This document shows positions 51,624 to 63,581 of a stretch of 64,000 bases of DNA, piece after piece. The translations under genes and the position numbers were made by a program. The notes beneath the pieces are model-generated. The model did no database searches, was not told where the DNA came from, and saw only the letters and a list, made by a program, of their open reading frames with translations. Within the stretch, counting starts at the first letter, position 1; each line of letters opens with the position of its first letter. The DNA comes from Daucus carota subsp. sativus (Eukaryota; Streptophyta; Magnoliopsida; Apiales; Apiaceae): assembly GCF_001625215.2 (NCBI RefSeq), contig NC_030384.2:31794527-31858526 (forward strand). Direction: 5' to 3'.

Positions 51624-52555
51624 GTATGATTTCTAAAAGAGTAAACAATTAAGTGGCAATAAAATTCATTTCCCCACGCCTTTTTTACAACTTAGTTACT
51701 AACTCTGCTGTTTTGTTTTTGTTTTTTTGACGAAGCTACTAATTCTGCTGTTAGTATGGAATGGAGGAAGCATACAATACAACACTTGGCCCTCGCGGTG
51801 CTGAATGAAAGAATGAAGATTATTGCAGCGAAAAATCTAAACAATCTTTAAAAATACTTTAGAAATGATATATTGAACCCAAAAAGATTACAATGTGATT
51901 CTGTCAGAGTTTGACTGAAACTTGGTACCATATGAATCATGTCTTTGTAAAATAGGTATCGGAAACTTACAATGCCATGTAGCCTTGATACAAAAAGATA
52001 CGTCACAAAAGTGAAGCACATAAAGGGACTAAATGACCAATGAAGCAATTAAATCAATAGTGAGTCAGAGTAGCAGCAGAAGACTACAATATACAGATAA
52101 ACCGGGAAAAGGGTATATTAGTATCGTCGAACGAAGAATGAACAGTAGTCACGGAAAAATTGCTAGGGTATTCATCATACATACCTAATGACCTGCTAAG
52201 ATAAGTTTTATTTTTGATAACATGATGTATAGAAAAAGAGCACCTAGCTTTAATTCTATGTTACTCCGCCTCACCTAGAATTGTCCAAGGTCGATGCATG
52301 TATAAGCAATGGGGACTGGGTGCTATTTGAATATTTTGCATGTGTTCGTCAATACTCATGTCTATGTACATGACTCAAGGTAAAATACAGATATCCACTG
52401 TATAACAAAATAGACTCTGAAAGTTACAACTTGCAGCGTCCCACTCACTGTTAAGTGTTCAACAGTGGTTGTTTAACATTGATAAAATGCTAACAAGCAC
52501 AAGTTTGCATTTGTGCAACATTATGATTAAACTTAAAGAGTTGAAGTATATATAG

Positions 52556-52802
52556 GTGGTGTTTGGGAGCACATTATAAGTCGACTTCTGGGTTTATAAG
52601 TTATAAGCACTTATTTGTACTGTTTGTGTAAAAAGTCAAGAAGCACTTAAAATAAGTTAGGTTTACTAGCTTTTGTTTCAGGACTTCTGCTTATTTGTCA
52701 AACAGTTTAATCATTTATAAGTCTTAACTTGCTTCTGACTTCTACTCCACTTTTTTATTTTAAGCAAAAAGCACTTATTTTAAACTCACCCAAACGGCCT
52801 CA
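52556..52802. mobile_element. MITE family B (hAT-like), copy 2
   Basis: It starts ggtggtgtttgggagcacat and ends cacccaaacggcct. The body carries aagtcgacttctgggtttat and related words in both directions. It is of the same type as 11655-11880. Confidence 0.7.
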
Positions 52803-53356
52803 TAATATATGTGCTCATATGAAGAACACTTGTATCTTCAAATTACCTCACAATAACTGAAAGATGAGGAGTTTGGGTCAGTTCAACTATGCAGGACTAG
52901 GAGCAAGCTTATGGTTAAAGTACAAAGGTGCTGCAACAAGTACTTGGTTCAGATCATTCTCAAGACTATAAATTCACTCAGGTTCTAAATAATACAAACA
53001 TGGCTGACGCATTGAATGGAACAAATTAAATATGTCCCAGCATAATTATAGGGTCAGCAATAAGGGTATATTGTAGGATCAAGAGCAGCCAGTAAATCAT
53101 ATAAAAATAAATTTCAAAATGGATTTCTTTTTACCCATAAAGCAGAAATTAAGACTTTGATGGATGACATTTTTTTAATTAATGGCGAATAATAATTCGA
53201 AGCACTCATTTAAGGATGTCCCCTGAGATCTCAAAGAACCTTCGATAGGCCCTCTCAAAAATTCCTGCTAGAATGAGTAACAACAAAAGAAGCTACAAAG
53301 CTCCAAAGGTTGAATAATCGATCAAAAGATAAAAATCTATACAGTATTCAGTTACC

Positions 53357-54604
53357 TTAAGGTCTATCAATCCAAGGAAGCGCTGTATCAGAAGATAATG
53401 AATAATTCAATTGAGTTTCCGAAGAACTTGCAAACTTTCCTTTCTTAGACCAGAGCCAGATCTTTGAAATAGAGTAGCTATCAGTCTTTGTCCCAACACT
53501 AATCTTCTTCCCTCTGTCATTGTCATCACCCGAGAAATCCTGGCCGTGAAGCTCTGATATACGACCATCTCTCCCACTGTTTAAAGCCACTTCAAGTGTA
53601 ATATCATCAACGACATATTGATACGAACCCATTGAGTAGCACCTTCTCGCGTCCAAATTACTGCTACTCGTCTCCTCACCAGCCTCTTCAGCCCGGTGAT
53701 TCAACTTTCTAAATTTGCCAAGCCTAACAGGTAAAAGCCCCTTATCAACTACACTTTCCTCAATCACACTTTTCTGATTGGAAGATGCCTCATTTTCTCT
53801 AATACCATGAAACTCCTCTTCTCTTGGATCATCAAAATCAAACATCGGGTTTTCGATTGGGAATCCAGGACTAAATAGAGTACCTCTACAAAGAGGACAC
53901 GATGAGTTTGAGAGTAGCCATGTATCGATACAACTGAGGTGAAAAGCATGACTGCAAGTGGGAAGCAATCTCAACTTATCATTTTCATTAAATTCACACA
54001 AACAAACAGCACAATCAAATGGTTGTTTAAGACCCTTAATTTCCTTGTACACGAAAACAGGTAAAGCATCAATAAAAGCTTGATCCAAACCAGAGTCATG
54101 TAGATGAAACAATTGCTGTAGCTGTCTCTGAAGAGCATCAGCGCTAGAAATCTCCGGGAATCTATCCGACTGAGACGCCGTAGAGGATGAATGTTTTGTG
54201 AGAAATCGAACAAGCAAGTGGAGAAGTCCAGAGATGAAAAAAAGAACAGCTAAAACAACAATGATTATAAGAACAAAAGGGCTAATTTTACTGCCTGAAG
54301 AAGAGGACTTTAAATGAGAAGTAGTACTAGTAACACTATATGGAGATGTAATTGAAGAAGAAAGAGGAGGTGGGTATGTAAAGACTCCATCTTTCTGCAT
54401 AAACTGATATTGAATCCCAGAAATCTTCATATGGGCATGCTCAAAAACCCACCTTTTTTGTTTACTCAACTCTGACATTAAACAACTTAAGTGGGAACAC
54501 TCAGAATCTTGTATACTTCTTTTTTTATATAAACTCTGCACATAATAATCTTGGATTCTTGAAAGATCCCTATAAAATACTGCTAGATCATTACTTTTTT
54601 GCAA
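53357..54604 (-). CDS. RING-H2 finger protein of the ATL family (E3 ubiquitin ligase)
   Basis: The single exon has an open frame of 415 residues. A membrane span (ISPFVLIIIVVLAVLFFISGLLHLLVRF, about 107-134; at most 20 shown in pieces elsewhere) is followed by the ATL hallmark GLD (172-174, SGLDQAFIDALPVF). The RING-H2 domain (C198-C239) has CAVCLCEF, CSHAFHLSCIDTWL and CPLC. It most resembles the ATL13/ATL46/ATL47 group. ATL proteins pass ubiquitin from E2 to substrates at membranes, often in defence or carbon/nitrogen signalling. The start is unsure: Met1 (54604), Met59 (54430, MKISGIQ) and Met69 are in frame, and the first 58 residues show no ATL features and are hydrophilic. I favour Met59. 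The gene is intronless, as usual. Confidence 0.88.
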   Translation of the reverse strand: MQKSNDLAVFYRDLSRIQDYYVQSLYKKRSIQDSECSHLSCLMSELSKQKRWVFEHAHMKISGIQYQFMQKDGVFTYPPPLSSSITSPYSVTSTTSHLKSSSSGSKISPFVLIIIVVLAVLFFISGLLHLLVRFLTKHSSSTASQSDRFPEISSADALQRQLQQLFHLHDSGLDQAFIDALPVFVYKEIKGLKQPFDCAVCLCEFNENDKLRLLPTCSHAFHLSCIDTWLLSNSSCPLCRGTLFSPGFPIENPMFDFDDPREEEFHGIRENEASSNQKSVIEESVVDKGLLPVRLGKFRKLNHRAEEAGEETSSSNLDARRCYSMGSYQYVVDDITLEVALNSGRDGRISELHGQDFSGDDNDRGKKISVGTKTDSYSISKIWLWSKKGKFASSSETQLNYSLSSDTALPWIDRP

Positions 54605-55049
54605 ATGGGCTACTTTATTACAAAGAAAATAATGACATGAAATGTGAAAGTTGAATTTTGAGCTACCTTGATTATGGTGAAGTCTCCATTAATGTATTCT
54701 TGAAACAAGTTCTTGATGTGGACCTAATGTTGCAGCAGCAGCAAAACCCTAACACCTCTCTCTTTAAAGAGAGGAGTCACATAAAAATAGACAAGGCAGA
54801 GTCTCTCTCTGTCTCGTGTTCTTGATATATTATGAGTAAACAAATGCAGATGTATACAATATTTGTATTTGGAACCGGCAGAAACGTAGAAGCCAAATAA
54901 GGCCATTTGTCGCTAACAAAAGTATTATTACAAGTCCCCGATATGACAAAGAAAGCATCAGGTCTCTTTCAGACAAATCTGGCCATCAGTCTACGCGCCC
55001 ATGTGACGCGTGGGACGGTGACAGCAAGTTACTCGATTGTTTTCAGGAA

Positions 55050-55425
55050 GTGTTCTAAAAATCCCCGATTTAACCGATAAATCCCCGATTAATCCCTGCA
55101 AGGTCGGCCATCGATCCGATTTTTGAAATCCGATTAATCCTTATATATATTTCATAATCGAAGTATATGTGATAAATTATTAAAATTAAAATATTATATT
55201 ACTTTAAATATGAATAATTATAGAGTTTATGAATATAGTAAATATATTAGTTACTAAATAGCTAATATAATAATAATTAAATATTAAATAATATTTTAAT
55301 ACTAAAATAAGCCCGATTTTAACTCCGATTAATCCTTCCGATTAATCCCTGATTTCTAATTAATCCTTGAATCGGTAGCTCAACCGATTAGGTCCGATTC
55401 CCGATTTCTGTAACACTGTTTTTAG
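55050..55425. repeat. Foldback-like repeat with ccgattaatcc words
   Basis: The left arm has ccccgatttaaccgataaat and ccccgattaatccctgc. The right arm has the same words and their near inverses (ccgattaatccttccgatta, cgattcccgatttctgtaac). It is probably an old nonautonomous DNA element. Confidence 0.5.
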
Positions 55426-55984
55426 GTGATTTGATTTAACGGTTGAGATAAATTTTTTAAATAAAATTTCTAAATAAAAGTTTAAAATCAATTTATTGAT
55501 TGAGGAAAAAAAATCGAACAATTATAGATTCAAATTTTGAAAAACACTTGAAAAATTAAGTGAATTATAAAATGGACCAACAAATAGGATCACTACGAGC
55601 ATAGTGGCTCGAGCAAGTTTTAAAGTGTATAGACGGATAAAAGATAATAATTTAATTAACGAGGAGTTTATTAATACAAAACTTGTTGGGAATACGTTAA
55701 TATTGATGATAAATTAAAATGCTTGCTAATTTTATTCGTATTAAAATGTGGCTCATTTATGTGTAATATATAATTTATCATATTTGTTGCTTATAGATAA
55801 CCATCAATGACGTTTTGTAATAAAATAGGTACTTTTCAGTATTAGCAGTTGATTGAATATGTTCATTAGCTAATAAATTTTTTGAAACGGATGTGTAGCT
55901 CTCAGGCTTTCGATGAAAGGAACGCAATAGCAGGAAATTAGAAAACGAAATATCTCAACCGGCTGCTATTATTAAAAAAATATA

Positions 55985-56350
55985 CCGCTAAGCTAACGAG
56001 GTTAAAAAGAAAGAAGAGAAATTGGGCCATCTTTCCCGAGAGAGGCCGCCCCCTCTCAGGGCAGGGCAACAGTCTTCTATTTTTAGTCAACTGCTCTCTC
56101 TATGACGAGCTTTCCTGTTTCATGGGCTCTACTCGCCCGTCTACGCTCCGACCCAAGCAAGAATTGAAAAACGATGTTTCCTTTGATATTCGACGAGAAG
56201 TCTTCGACTTACCCGCATTAAGATTTCAAACTTGTCGTCAAAAAATGGAAATAGTGGATCAAGATCTAGATGGATCCCTATCTTTATCTCTATCCACGGA
56301 GATACCTATCTATATGGAGTTAAGATGTCAAATTGTAAATATTTTTGGTC
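55985..56350. other. Possible mitochondrial DNA insertion (NUMT)
   Basis: The stretch around gccatctttcccgagagagg, ccgccccctctcagggcagg and tcgcccgtctacgctccgac is GC-richer than all surrounding DNA and has the texture of plant mitochondrial noncoding sequence. An 88-codon frame opens at 56122. The assignment is from composition and general familiarity only; no mitochondrial gene was identified. Confidence 0.3.
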
Positions 56351-58712
56351 AGGTAAACTACACAAGTGAAAAGAAAATCAACGACTAAACCAAGCTATCA
56401 ACATATGAGGAATAAGAGATTCATTAACTACTATTCAATTTCTCAACTGCTAGTGAAGAATGACCTATCAACTGGTAAATTAATAAGTCATCGTCTGGTT
56501 AATAAAGCTATCAACAACTGATTGTTGACTTATCGATTGCTAAATTTGGAATTTATCAGTTGAAAGATACACTAAAGTTAAAGGACAATAGTTACATGAG
56601 TTGATCTGGAAAAGTACAATTGTTTTTTAAACTAAGTTATAAACAGTCTTAGTCTTATGTTCAAGAACAAGAAGCCTGCCATTCCAAGCTACACAATATG
56701 GAAATATTCAATAAAGCTACTCTATCAAGGAGACAAATATTTCTACAAATGTTCACCAAGAAAATAAATAAGAGGCAACTGTTTTAGATTATTTAGTTTA
56801 TTTGTTTTTAGACTAGAAAGTCATAAACTTGGAATATATAACCAAGTGTTGTATGCCATTTTAAGTTTTTCTGAAAAATTAGAGAAGAATGGCAATCTAG
56901 TATAGTTAAGCAAAATTTTGCAAGGTTATCTCTTCTAATATTCTTATATACTTACATATATTGTGTATGTATTGCCGAATCATTTTTGTTGAGATTCATT
57001 CACATTATCAAAAAAAAAATGTGTATGTAGCTGTGTTGAAAAATACAGAGAGTATATTAATATAGAAAAATTCTTTAGGTGGAGAAGAAAAACCCCTGAA
57101 ATTTTGAAAGACTATGTTTATTTCAAATTTTAGTTTAGCACTTACATATATTTGTATGTTCTTTATTAAGAATAATCGATTATTTGTTGAACAAACTTAA
57201 AATTATATTTAATACCCTTTCTACAATCTTTTAATATAGTTTATTGTTAAATAATAATTTGTATTAGAATAGGCTTCTAACATACAAGAAATAAAGATCT
57301 CAAAAAATCAATTATGGGAAGAAAAGATGAAGGTGTGAAAATTTCAATGCTAGAGAAGAAATATTACTTTCACTGGAATGTAAAATGAGAGTGCATCTTT
57401 TGTCTCTTGATACTAGTTACATTAGGTGAGAATGAAGATAAAGAAGTCCTAGAGATCATCGCTTATTTGAGCAAGTATTTCGAAATGAATATCTTTTTCA
57501 AAAAGTGACGTATAAAAAAGGATGGAGGGAGTTTGAAAAATAAGTGTTTAAATAGTCGTCTCCCATCCTTTATCTTTATCTTTTTCCAAGCGAGTCAAGG
57601 GGCTTCCACCCAACCCCTTTGTTTTTTGGTTTTTTTTCATAAATAATCAAGTTTAAAAAAAATTGCAAAAATACTGTCACTTTTTAAAACAAATTTCAAA
57701 AATACTATATTCCAAAAAATATTTGTAAAAATACGTTGGTTGCATATGCAACCATATATGCAACTGCTAGCAACCATACTTGCAAACGGAAATGCAACTT
57801 TGAAAAAATATTTTAAAAATTATATTTATTTGCATAATAAGTTGCAACTGGTTGCAAATGCAGAAAATGAATATACCTGCGGGACCAATACTAATATAAC
57901 AAAAAAACACAAAATCAACAAGTATTGCAATCAAAAAATCAACTAAAATCAATTCCAGCGCCTCGAAAACTCTCGATTTCAGAATCAAATCCAATAATTT
58001 ACAAAACGATGTCAATCCACGAATGAATCTCCATCTCAATCAAACACGCTACCTTCGAGATCTCGTGCGAGGAAATTGTGATGGCTCAGATAAGAACAAC
58101 AGAGGGAGGGGGAAACGAGTTGCAGCGGGGGTAGAAAGGGTTACGGTGTTATAACAACAGTGAAGGAGCGGCGTCGGAGGTCAGGGAAGATGACTATGTG
58201 GACTAGAAGGCAGTGGTGGGTTGTGTTTGAAAAAGAGAGAGTGAAGGAGGGCAGAAGGTGGCTATGCTGAAAGGTGTATACATGTGTTGTGCTGTGAACA
58301 AAAGGGCGTTGTGTTGTGAACAAAGGTTGAAAAAAAATATGGTTGGTTGATGGTTTCAAGTGGGGTTTAGGCTGCAGGAGAGGAGAAGAGAAGAGAGAAC
58401 GACTGGATTATAGGTGAAGGTAGTATTTTGACAATTTAATTGATTATATGTTATAAGAGAGTATATTTGCAAATTTTGGAGAATGTAATATATTTGCAAA
58501 TAAGATTCAAAAGTTAGTATACTTGATATATTTCTTGTATTTTTATATTCATCGATTTTCTTTTGATAAACCTCAATTAAATATTAAATGACCAGAAATT
58601 AAATTATTTAATTATTTTCCAACGTGATTTCGTCGACGTGAAATCGTGTATTATATTCTAGTTAACAAAAACGCTTTTCTTTTTCTTTTTATTTTTCCGA
58701 AAGAAAGGAAAT

Positions 58713-59320
58713 TGTGTTTGGGAGTGTAACTTCTGGGCTTAAAAGCCCAGAAGCTCACTTCCTCTTTTTCTCTGGTTGTTTGGCAAATGATTCCATGCAC
58801 TTAAAAGAGGTGAAAGAAGTCTGGGAAAAAAGCTTGAGATCGTGGCTTTTTTCATGACCCAGCTTAAGCTTATTTCAACTGCATCTTCCTACTCTTTACT
58901 TCCTACTGCTTTTGTTTATTTTTTTGTTCCTGTCTACTTCATGTTATCTACATCTAGAGTGAGAGGTGATCGAATATAATTTTTTTTTAATTAAACTTTT
59001 TTTTTCAATTTGATGAAATACTCAAATATACTAATTTTATATATTAATATTTATTTAAATTTTATGAAATACTCAAATATACTAAGTTTTAATATTAATA
59101 CTTATATAAATTTTTAAACACAATTATTAATATTTTCGTCTAACTTTTCTCAATTTATTTCGTAAATATCAAATAACTATGTTACAAAACTACGAAACTA
59201 TACAAACTTATAAGTTAAGTTATCCAAACACTTAAAAACTTATAAGTCACGCTATCCAAACATTTGTAATAACTTAATAATCAATTTTAAGTCACTAGCT
59301 CAGCTCAGCCAAACGGCCCC
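58713..59320. mobile_element. MITE family B (hAT-like), copy 3, composite
   Basis: It starts ttgtgtttgggagtgtaact and ends cagctcagccaaacggcccc. The inner part has ccagaagctcac near the left and tataagtcacgctatccaaac near the right, as in the other copies, but a 250-bp AT-rich block in the middle makes it longer. Confidence 0.6.
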
Positions 59321-59744
59321 AAAAAAATCGAAGCCGTCGCCTTTATTCTCTTCCACATTCACAGAACAAGATGCATAGTTTCAGTTTCAACCCTAACCCT
59401 AATCTCTTTAAACCCTATTCCCTTATTCCTTGAATAGTTTCTCATTCAGAAACCTCGCTTCCTGTCAGCCGCCCTCGTTAAAATCAAACAATATCCCTCT
59501 GCTGCTGTTTCTCTGTTTCGAGATACACCTTTTCATGCCTTTTCGTTGCTGGGTTGAATCATGATGAGCGGTTTCGTTCCCACTGTAATTAACTATACCA
59601 CTTTGATTAAGAATTTATTGATTCAAAGCTATTCATCCTTTCATTTACGCACCTGCAAGAGAGGTCACACTTCTAAGCCCATTGTGTTGTTATGGTACAG
59701 GGAGCAGAGAGGTTGCAAACCTAATACAGTAACTTACAACACTA

Positions 59745-60350
59745 TTATCTATATTCCTGTAGAGGTTGACTCGGGAACTTATTCTTCTCTCGCTCACACA
59801 ACGTGCTAGTTAATTGACTCAACTGGGCTTTTAACTTAGACACGGTTTGCAAATTAGAATGCAAAAATTGTCTATCTTGAGTTAGAGTTCTTATGAATGT
59901 TTGTTGAGATTGAGTCAAATTAGTTTGTGATTTTATCAAGGCCTCGATGCTTTTTATAAAGAGTTAAGTCTCTTATCTGAATCATTAAACCGGGGAGGAT
60001 TCAAGGAGCTTGAATTGGGTTTTGATAATTAGGAAAAGAATTGGGATTGGTTCTGAGAAAATTGGGACCACTGGAAATTCGGGTGATTCTTCCGCCCGAG
60101 ATTGTATGTTGGTGCAAAAGGGTCATTCCTAGGTTTGGGTTGAAACATCGAGTTAACTTGCTCAAATTCGTGAGATTGTTGGATCTCGGGACGGGGAGCG
60201 TTAAAATTTGGATACATTAACAAAGGTGAAGGGCCACTATGAGATTCTAAAACTTCGAGTCTCTTAGTTAGTGTAACTAATTTGGCATTGGTTACCACAT
60301 TATTTCCTATCGAGTGCGGCATTGGTTACCACATTATTTCCTATCGAGTG
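59745..60350 (-). mobile_element. Ty3/gypsy gag fragment inside the PPR pseudogene
   Basis: On the minus strand, PFAPTYNLGRKNHPNFQWSQ (frame 60029-60322) and QTVSKLKAQLSQLTSTLCER followed by KNKFPSQP (frame 59745-59939) match the late part of gag in Athila-like gypsy elements (NPYSNTYNPGWRNHPNFSW and the LGQLA...LPSQ block). A stop and a shift lie between the two pieces. No LTR, protease or polymerase region is nearby. Confidence 0.7.
60284..60350. repeat. Direct duplication of about 33 bp at the edge of the gag fragment
   Basis: ggcattggttaccacattat followed by ttcctatcgagtgc occurs twice in a row, the second copy ending near 60350. It was probably formed by slippage or repair at the insertion edge. 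Confidence 0.85.
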
Positions 60351-61620
60351 CAAACTCTTAGAGCTAGACGACTCAATTGACTTTTTGGGTTCCCTAGTTG
60401 ACCCCCACAACGATTTAGTTCATCATTTTGCATACAAAGTCATACATTTACGTTTGCATCTGTATCGATTTCATCCAAAGGTTGCAGCTATCTGACTATG
60501 GAGAATGGTGAGTCTTTTGTTATCTCAGTGTTGTCCCATTAATTTATGTGTACAGTAATCTTACTGGTAGGTTTGTTATACTTACAAACAGGTCACAAGC
60601 GTGTACCTTTAGGTGCTCTATCTCTTTCTTTCGCGAGGAGTGCTGAGTCTGACTATTTCTTACTATTTATGACAGTATGATATGTACTTGAATTATATTT
60701 TATTGATGCATATGGCAAAGAAGGAGAAGTAAAAGTTGCAGAGCATTTTGTTGAATTTGTGATTTAAAGAGGCCAACATACTATTGTAGTCACTTACCTT
60801 TTACTAATGGATGGATACTGCTTGCTTGTAGAGATAAGTTGATGAAGCATTAGTAGTGTTCGAAACCATGAAGAGAAGGGCAATGTTTCCTGACACTATC
60901 AACTATAATATCCTGATTAACGGTTACTATAAGAGTCTGAAAGTGGATAGAGCACTAGACCTATATCAGCAAATGCCCCTTGAAGGTTTGAGGTCGACTT
61001 ACGACTTATGGTACTATTTTCATACTGGTAGGCATGTTGAAGCATGGAAGTTTTTAAAGAGAAAATGTTAAACCAAGGTCTTGAGTTAAATAAAATCACA
61101 TGAGTGTTATGGTGCACGGTCTTTGCCAGATCCATTATGTTGTGAAAGCATTGTCCTTCTCTCACATTATGGGATGAACTGGGTTGATTCCTGGTATATG
61201 ATTCTTGGTATATGCATATGCAATATTCTGATTTATGGATTAAGCAAGAATGGACATCTTGAAGAGGCAAAAAAGTCTTTTTGACAGCCTTCCTTTGGAA
61301 AGGTTCACAATCTGATAATGTTATGTTGATATGAGGATTGTGCCATGAAGGTTTTCTTGATGAAACGAATGAAGTATTTAAGGAAATGGAATCAAATGGT
61401 TATGGTGGATGATGTTATGTACAGTGACTCGTGGCTATTTTCACAATACGAAATACAATGAAGCACACTCATCAATGAGATGTGATTCATACTCGCGCCT
61501 TCTCAGCAGATGCATTTACCGCCTCCTTGATACTGAACTTGCTTCGCTCAGAAGAAAAGGATATGCTCTTTCTGCTTTGCATAAGAAGTTTTTCCAAAGT
61601 TATAACACATAAAGATTGCT

Positions 61621-63580
61621 AAGGTACATCATCTTTTCTATTTGCCAAACTATTCAAGAGTTTACAACCAAGTTTGTAGGCAGGACTCCTTGTAAATGTC
61701 TTTCTCTGCCTGATTACAAATGATTAGGTTTCAGTTTAATATAAATGTATTTGCGTGGACTTTTTGTTTATAGAATATTAGAATGTTAATTTGCCTTGTT
61801 GTCTTTGACACTTTGTTACGTAAGATGACTAAAAGATTTGATATAGTTTAAATGGACTTGATATAGTTTAAATGTAGTTTGGAATTATCAATATAATGAG
61901 ACAGTGCCTGTGTCTTGTGTGTGCATTGGTGATCTTGCCATAGATACTTATATTAAGTGTTTTTCTTGCAAACAATTTGTTTAGTTGTGACTTCTGAACA
62001 GATGTATTCACTGCCTTCATGATACTTGATGTCTTGAATTTGTTTCTGCTCTTTCTTTGTATACGAGTTCTTGCTATAGATGATTAGGGTTTAGTGTGAG
62101 TATTCCTGTTATAACTCTTTTTTAGAATTCGCTTAAGCTTGATCAATCATGAAAGCCACCTATTCATAGGGGGCTGCAAAGGCATACATTCTGGATCTGT
62201 AAATTAAAATGAACAGGGTCTATCAGTCCAACACCTGACCAAAAACAAATATATCTATCCAGTCTTTGCCCCCGTCTGGTCCAAAGTCAGAGCAAGTCCA
62301 ATAGGTGTGCTAAATCAAGTCTTAAATCTAAAAATAGGGAATATGGGATAAAATTGCACTCCAACACTGTGCTAGTGATGTGCTAAATCACTAGCACAAG
62401 CCTCCCCTTCCTTATTTTTAGAATATGCTAGCCACTTCTAAACTATTTTTATCATTAAAATATTCATTTCCCTCTCTCCTCCACATCATTTCCCTCTCTT
62501 TTTTTCCCTCTCTCCTCCACTATTTAATATTATTATAATAATAGGGAATGGATATAGGGAGTACTATTGGAGTTCATGTACTAAATCTTGTGCTAAATCA
62601 CTAAGACATATTATTTTATAATATTTTTAGAGAACCTCTTAGCATAGTGTTGGACTTGCTCTCAGGACGAAACCGATGACATTACTCTATAGATCATCAG
62701 ATTTAGGGTTGATAAATGAACACTTATGGTACTTTTGTAAACAAAAAAAATAGTTGATAAATTGTGGAATAAGATGGATCTATACTACAAACTAAATGAA
62801 TGGATTTTGTGCTCTGTATAGTAAAAAAAACAATCATACAATTACTGGTTATTATTATAGGCTCTTATATTATAATAACTTACAAGGTGATATCAATCTT
62901 GGTTAAACTAGTCAGAGCGGTTGAACAGAAAATCTTGATTACTCAGCCCGGGTTTTTAATAAAAGTATATGTGGGGCTTCTTCCCCACTCAACAGTTGTA
63001 GTTATCGTGGTCTCTGCTTTTCTGAGTTATGATTTGTGGTGAAGCATTGAGTCCCTGGATTTATATAGATTTATATTTCAGCATGAGCACTTCTACTTAC
63101 TAGCCGGGCGCAGTTTGTACGAGAATCTAGGGAATTATTTTACTGCATTTTTCACATTTCACAACAAAGTACTTGAAGAACTTTGACTTGTTCTTTAACA
63201 ATTTTCAAGTAGTATGAGACCTCTAAGAGTTAGACTTCCTTGAGTTTTAAATATGGGAAATATTGTGTTTCAACAAAGGAGCCATAGGCAAATCTTTTTA
63301 ATATTGATTCATATATAATTTATTTATGTGTCGTCTAATCCATAAATATTATGAATATTTTAATTATATTAATGTAAGTTGCAGGAAATATAGGGACCTA
63401 GATAATAAATTAAGATAATTTTAATGGAACCAGAGTTCATTGATTCAAGATAATAACTAAAAACTACATGTGAATAACTTGTATAAATTACGATAGCAAG
63501 TAATTGTAAGATAACAGCAGCGGAGTCTCCGTAATAACTACTAAGATTCTTAAAAGTTTTTAAGATGAACAGAACAGAGT
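61621..63580. other. Spacer between PPR remnants
   Basis: Short stretches around 61990-62050 (acagatgtattcactgcctt) repeat the end of the upstream PPR pseudogene (61500-61530), showing local duplication. A MITE lies at 62292-62661. The open frame at 62800-63042 (hydrophobic, VIIGSYIIITYKVISILV) has no known domain. Confidence 0.5.
62292..62661. mobile_element. MITE with agagcaagtccaa terminal repeats
   Basis: The ends are agagcaagtccaataggtgt and tagtgttggacttgctct. The inside carries gtgctaaatcac several times in both directions. The flanks share tca (left agtca, right tctca), compatible with a 3-bp duplication of the PIF/Harbinger type. Confidence 0.65.
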
Positions 63581-63581
63581 A

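Larger units (their letters stand above)
50494..53356. other. Intergenic region right of the LINE
   Basis: It holds a short L1-like retroposon at 51171-51623 and a family B MITE at 52556-52802, listed separately. The stretches 50500-51150 and 51640-52550 are AT-rich with no gene or clear repeat. The last part should contain the 3' UTR of the ATL gene. Confidence 0.6.
54605..59370. other. Intergenic region with repeats and a possible organelle fragment
   Basis: It contains the ATL promoter (right of 54604), a foldback-like repeat built of ccgattaatcc words at 55050-55425, a possible mitochondrial fragment (55985-56350), an AT-rich stretch without features (56400-57600), a possible inverted-repeat element (57655-58560) with many gcaac and ttgcaaat words, and a long family B MITE (58713-59320). 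No intact gene is seen. Confidence 0.55.
59371..61620 (+). pseudogene. Decayed pentatricopeptide-repeat (PPR) gene
   Basis: Fragments of the 35-residue PPR unit are visible in several frames: MMSGFVPTVINYTTLIKNLL (59561), RGCKPNTVTYNTII (about 59708), VFETMKRRAMFPDTINYNIL and INGYYKSLKVDRALDLYQQM (60856 on), then LIYGLSKNGHLEEAKK (about 61229) and GLCHEGFLDETNEVFKEMES across frameshifts. Stops and shifts break the reading frame many times. A Ty3/gypsy gag fragment lies antisense in the middle. A functional ancestor would have been an organelle-targeted RNA-binding protein. No single ORF longer than about 80 codons remains. Confidence 0.8.
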
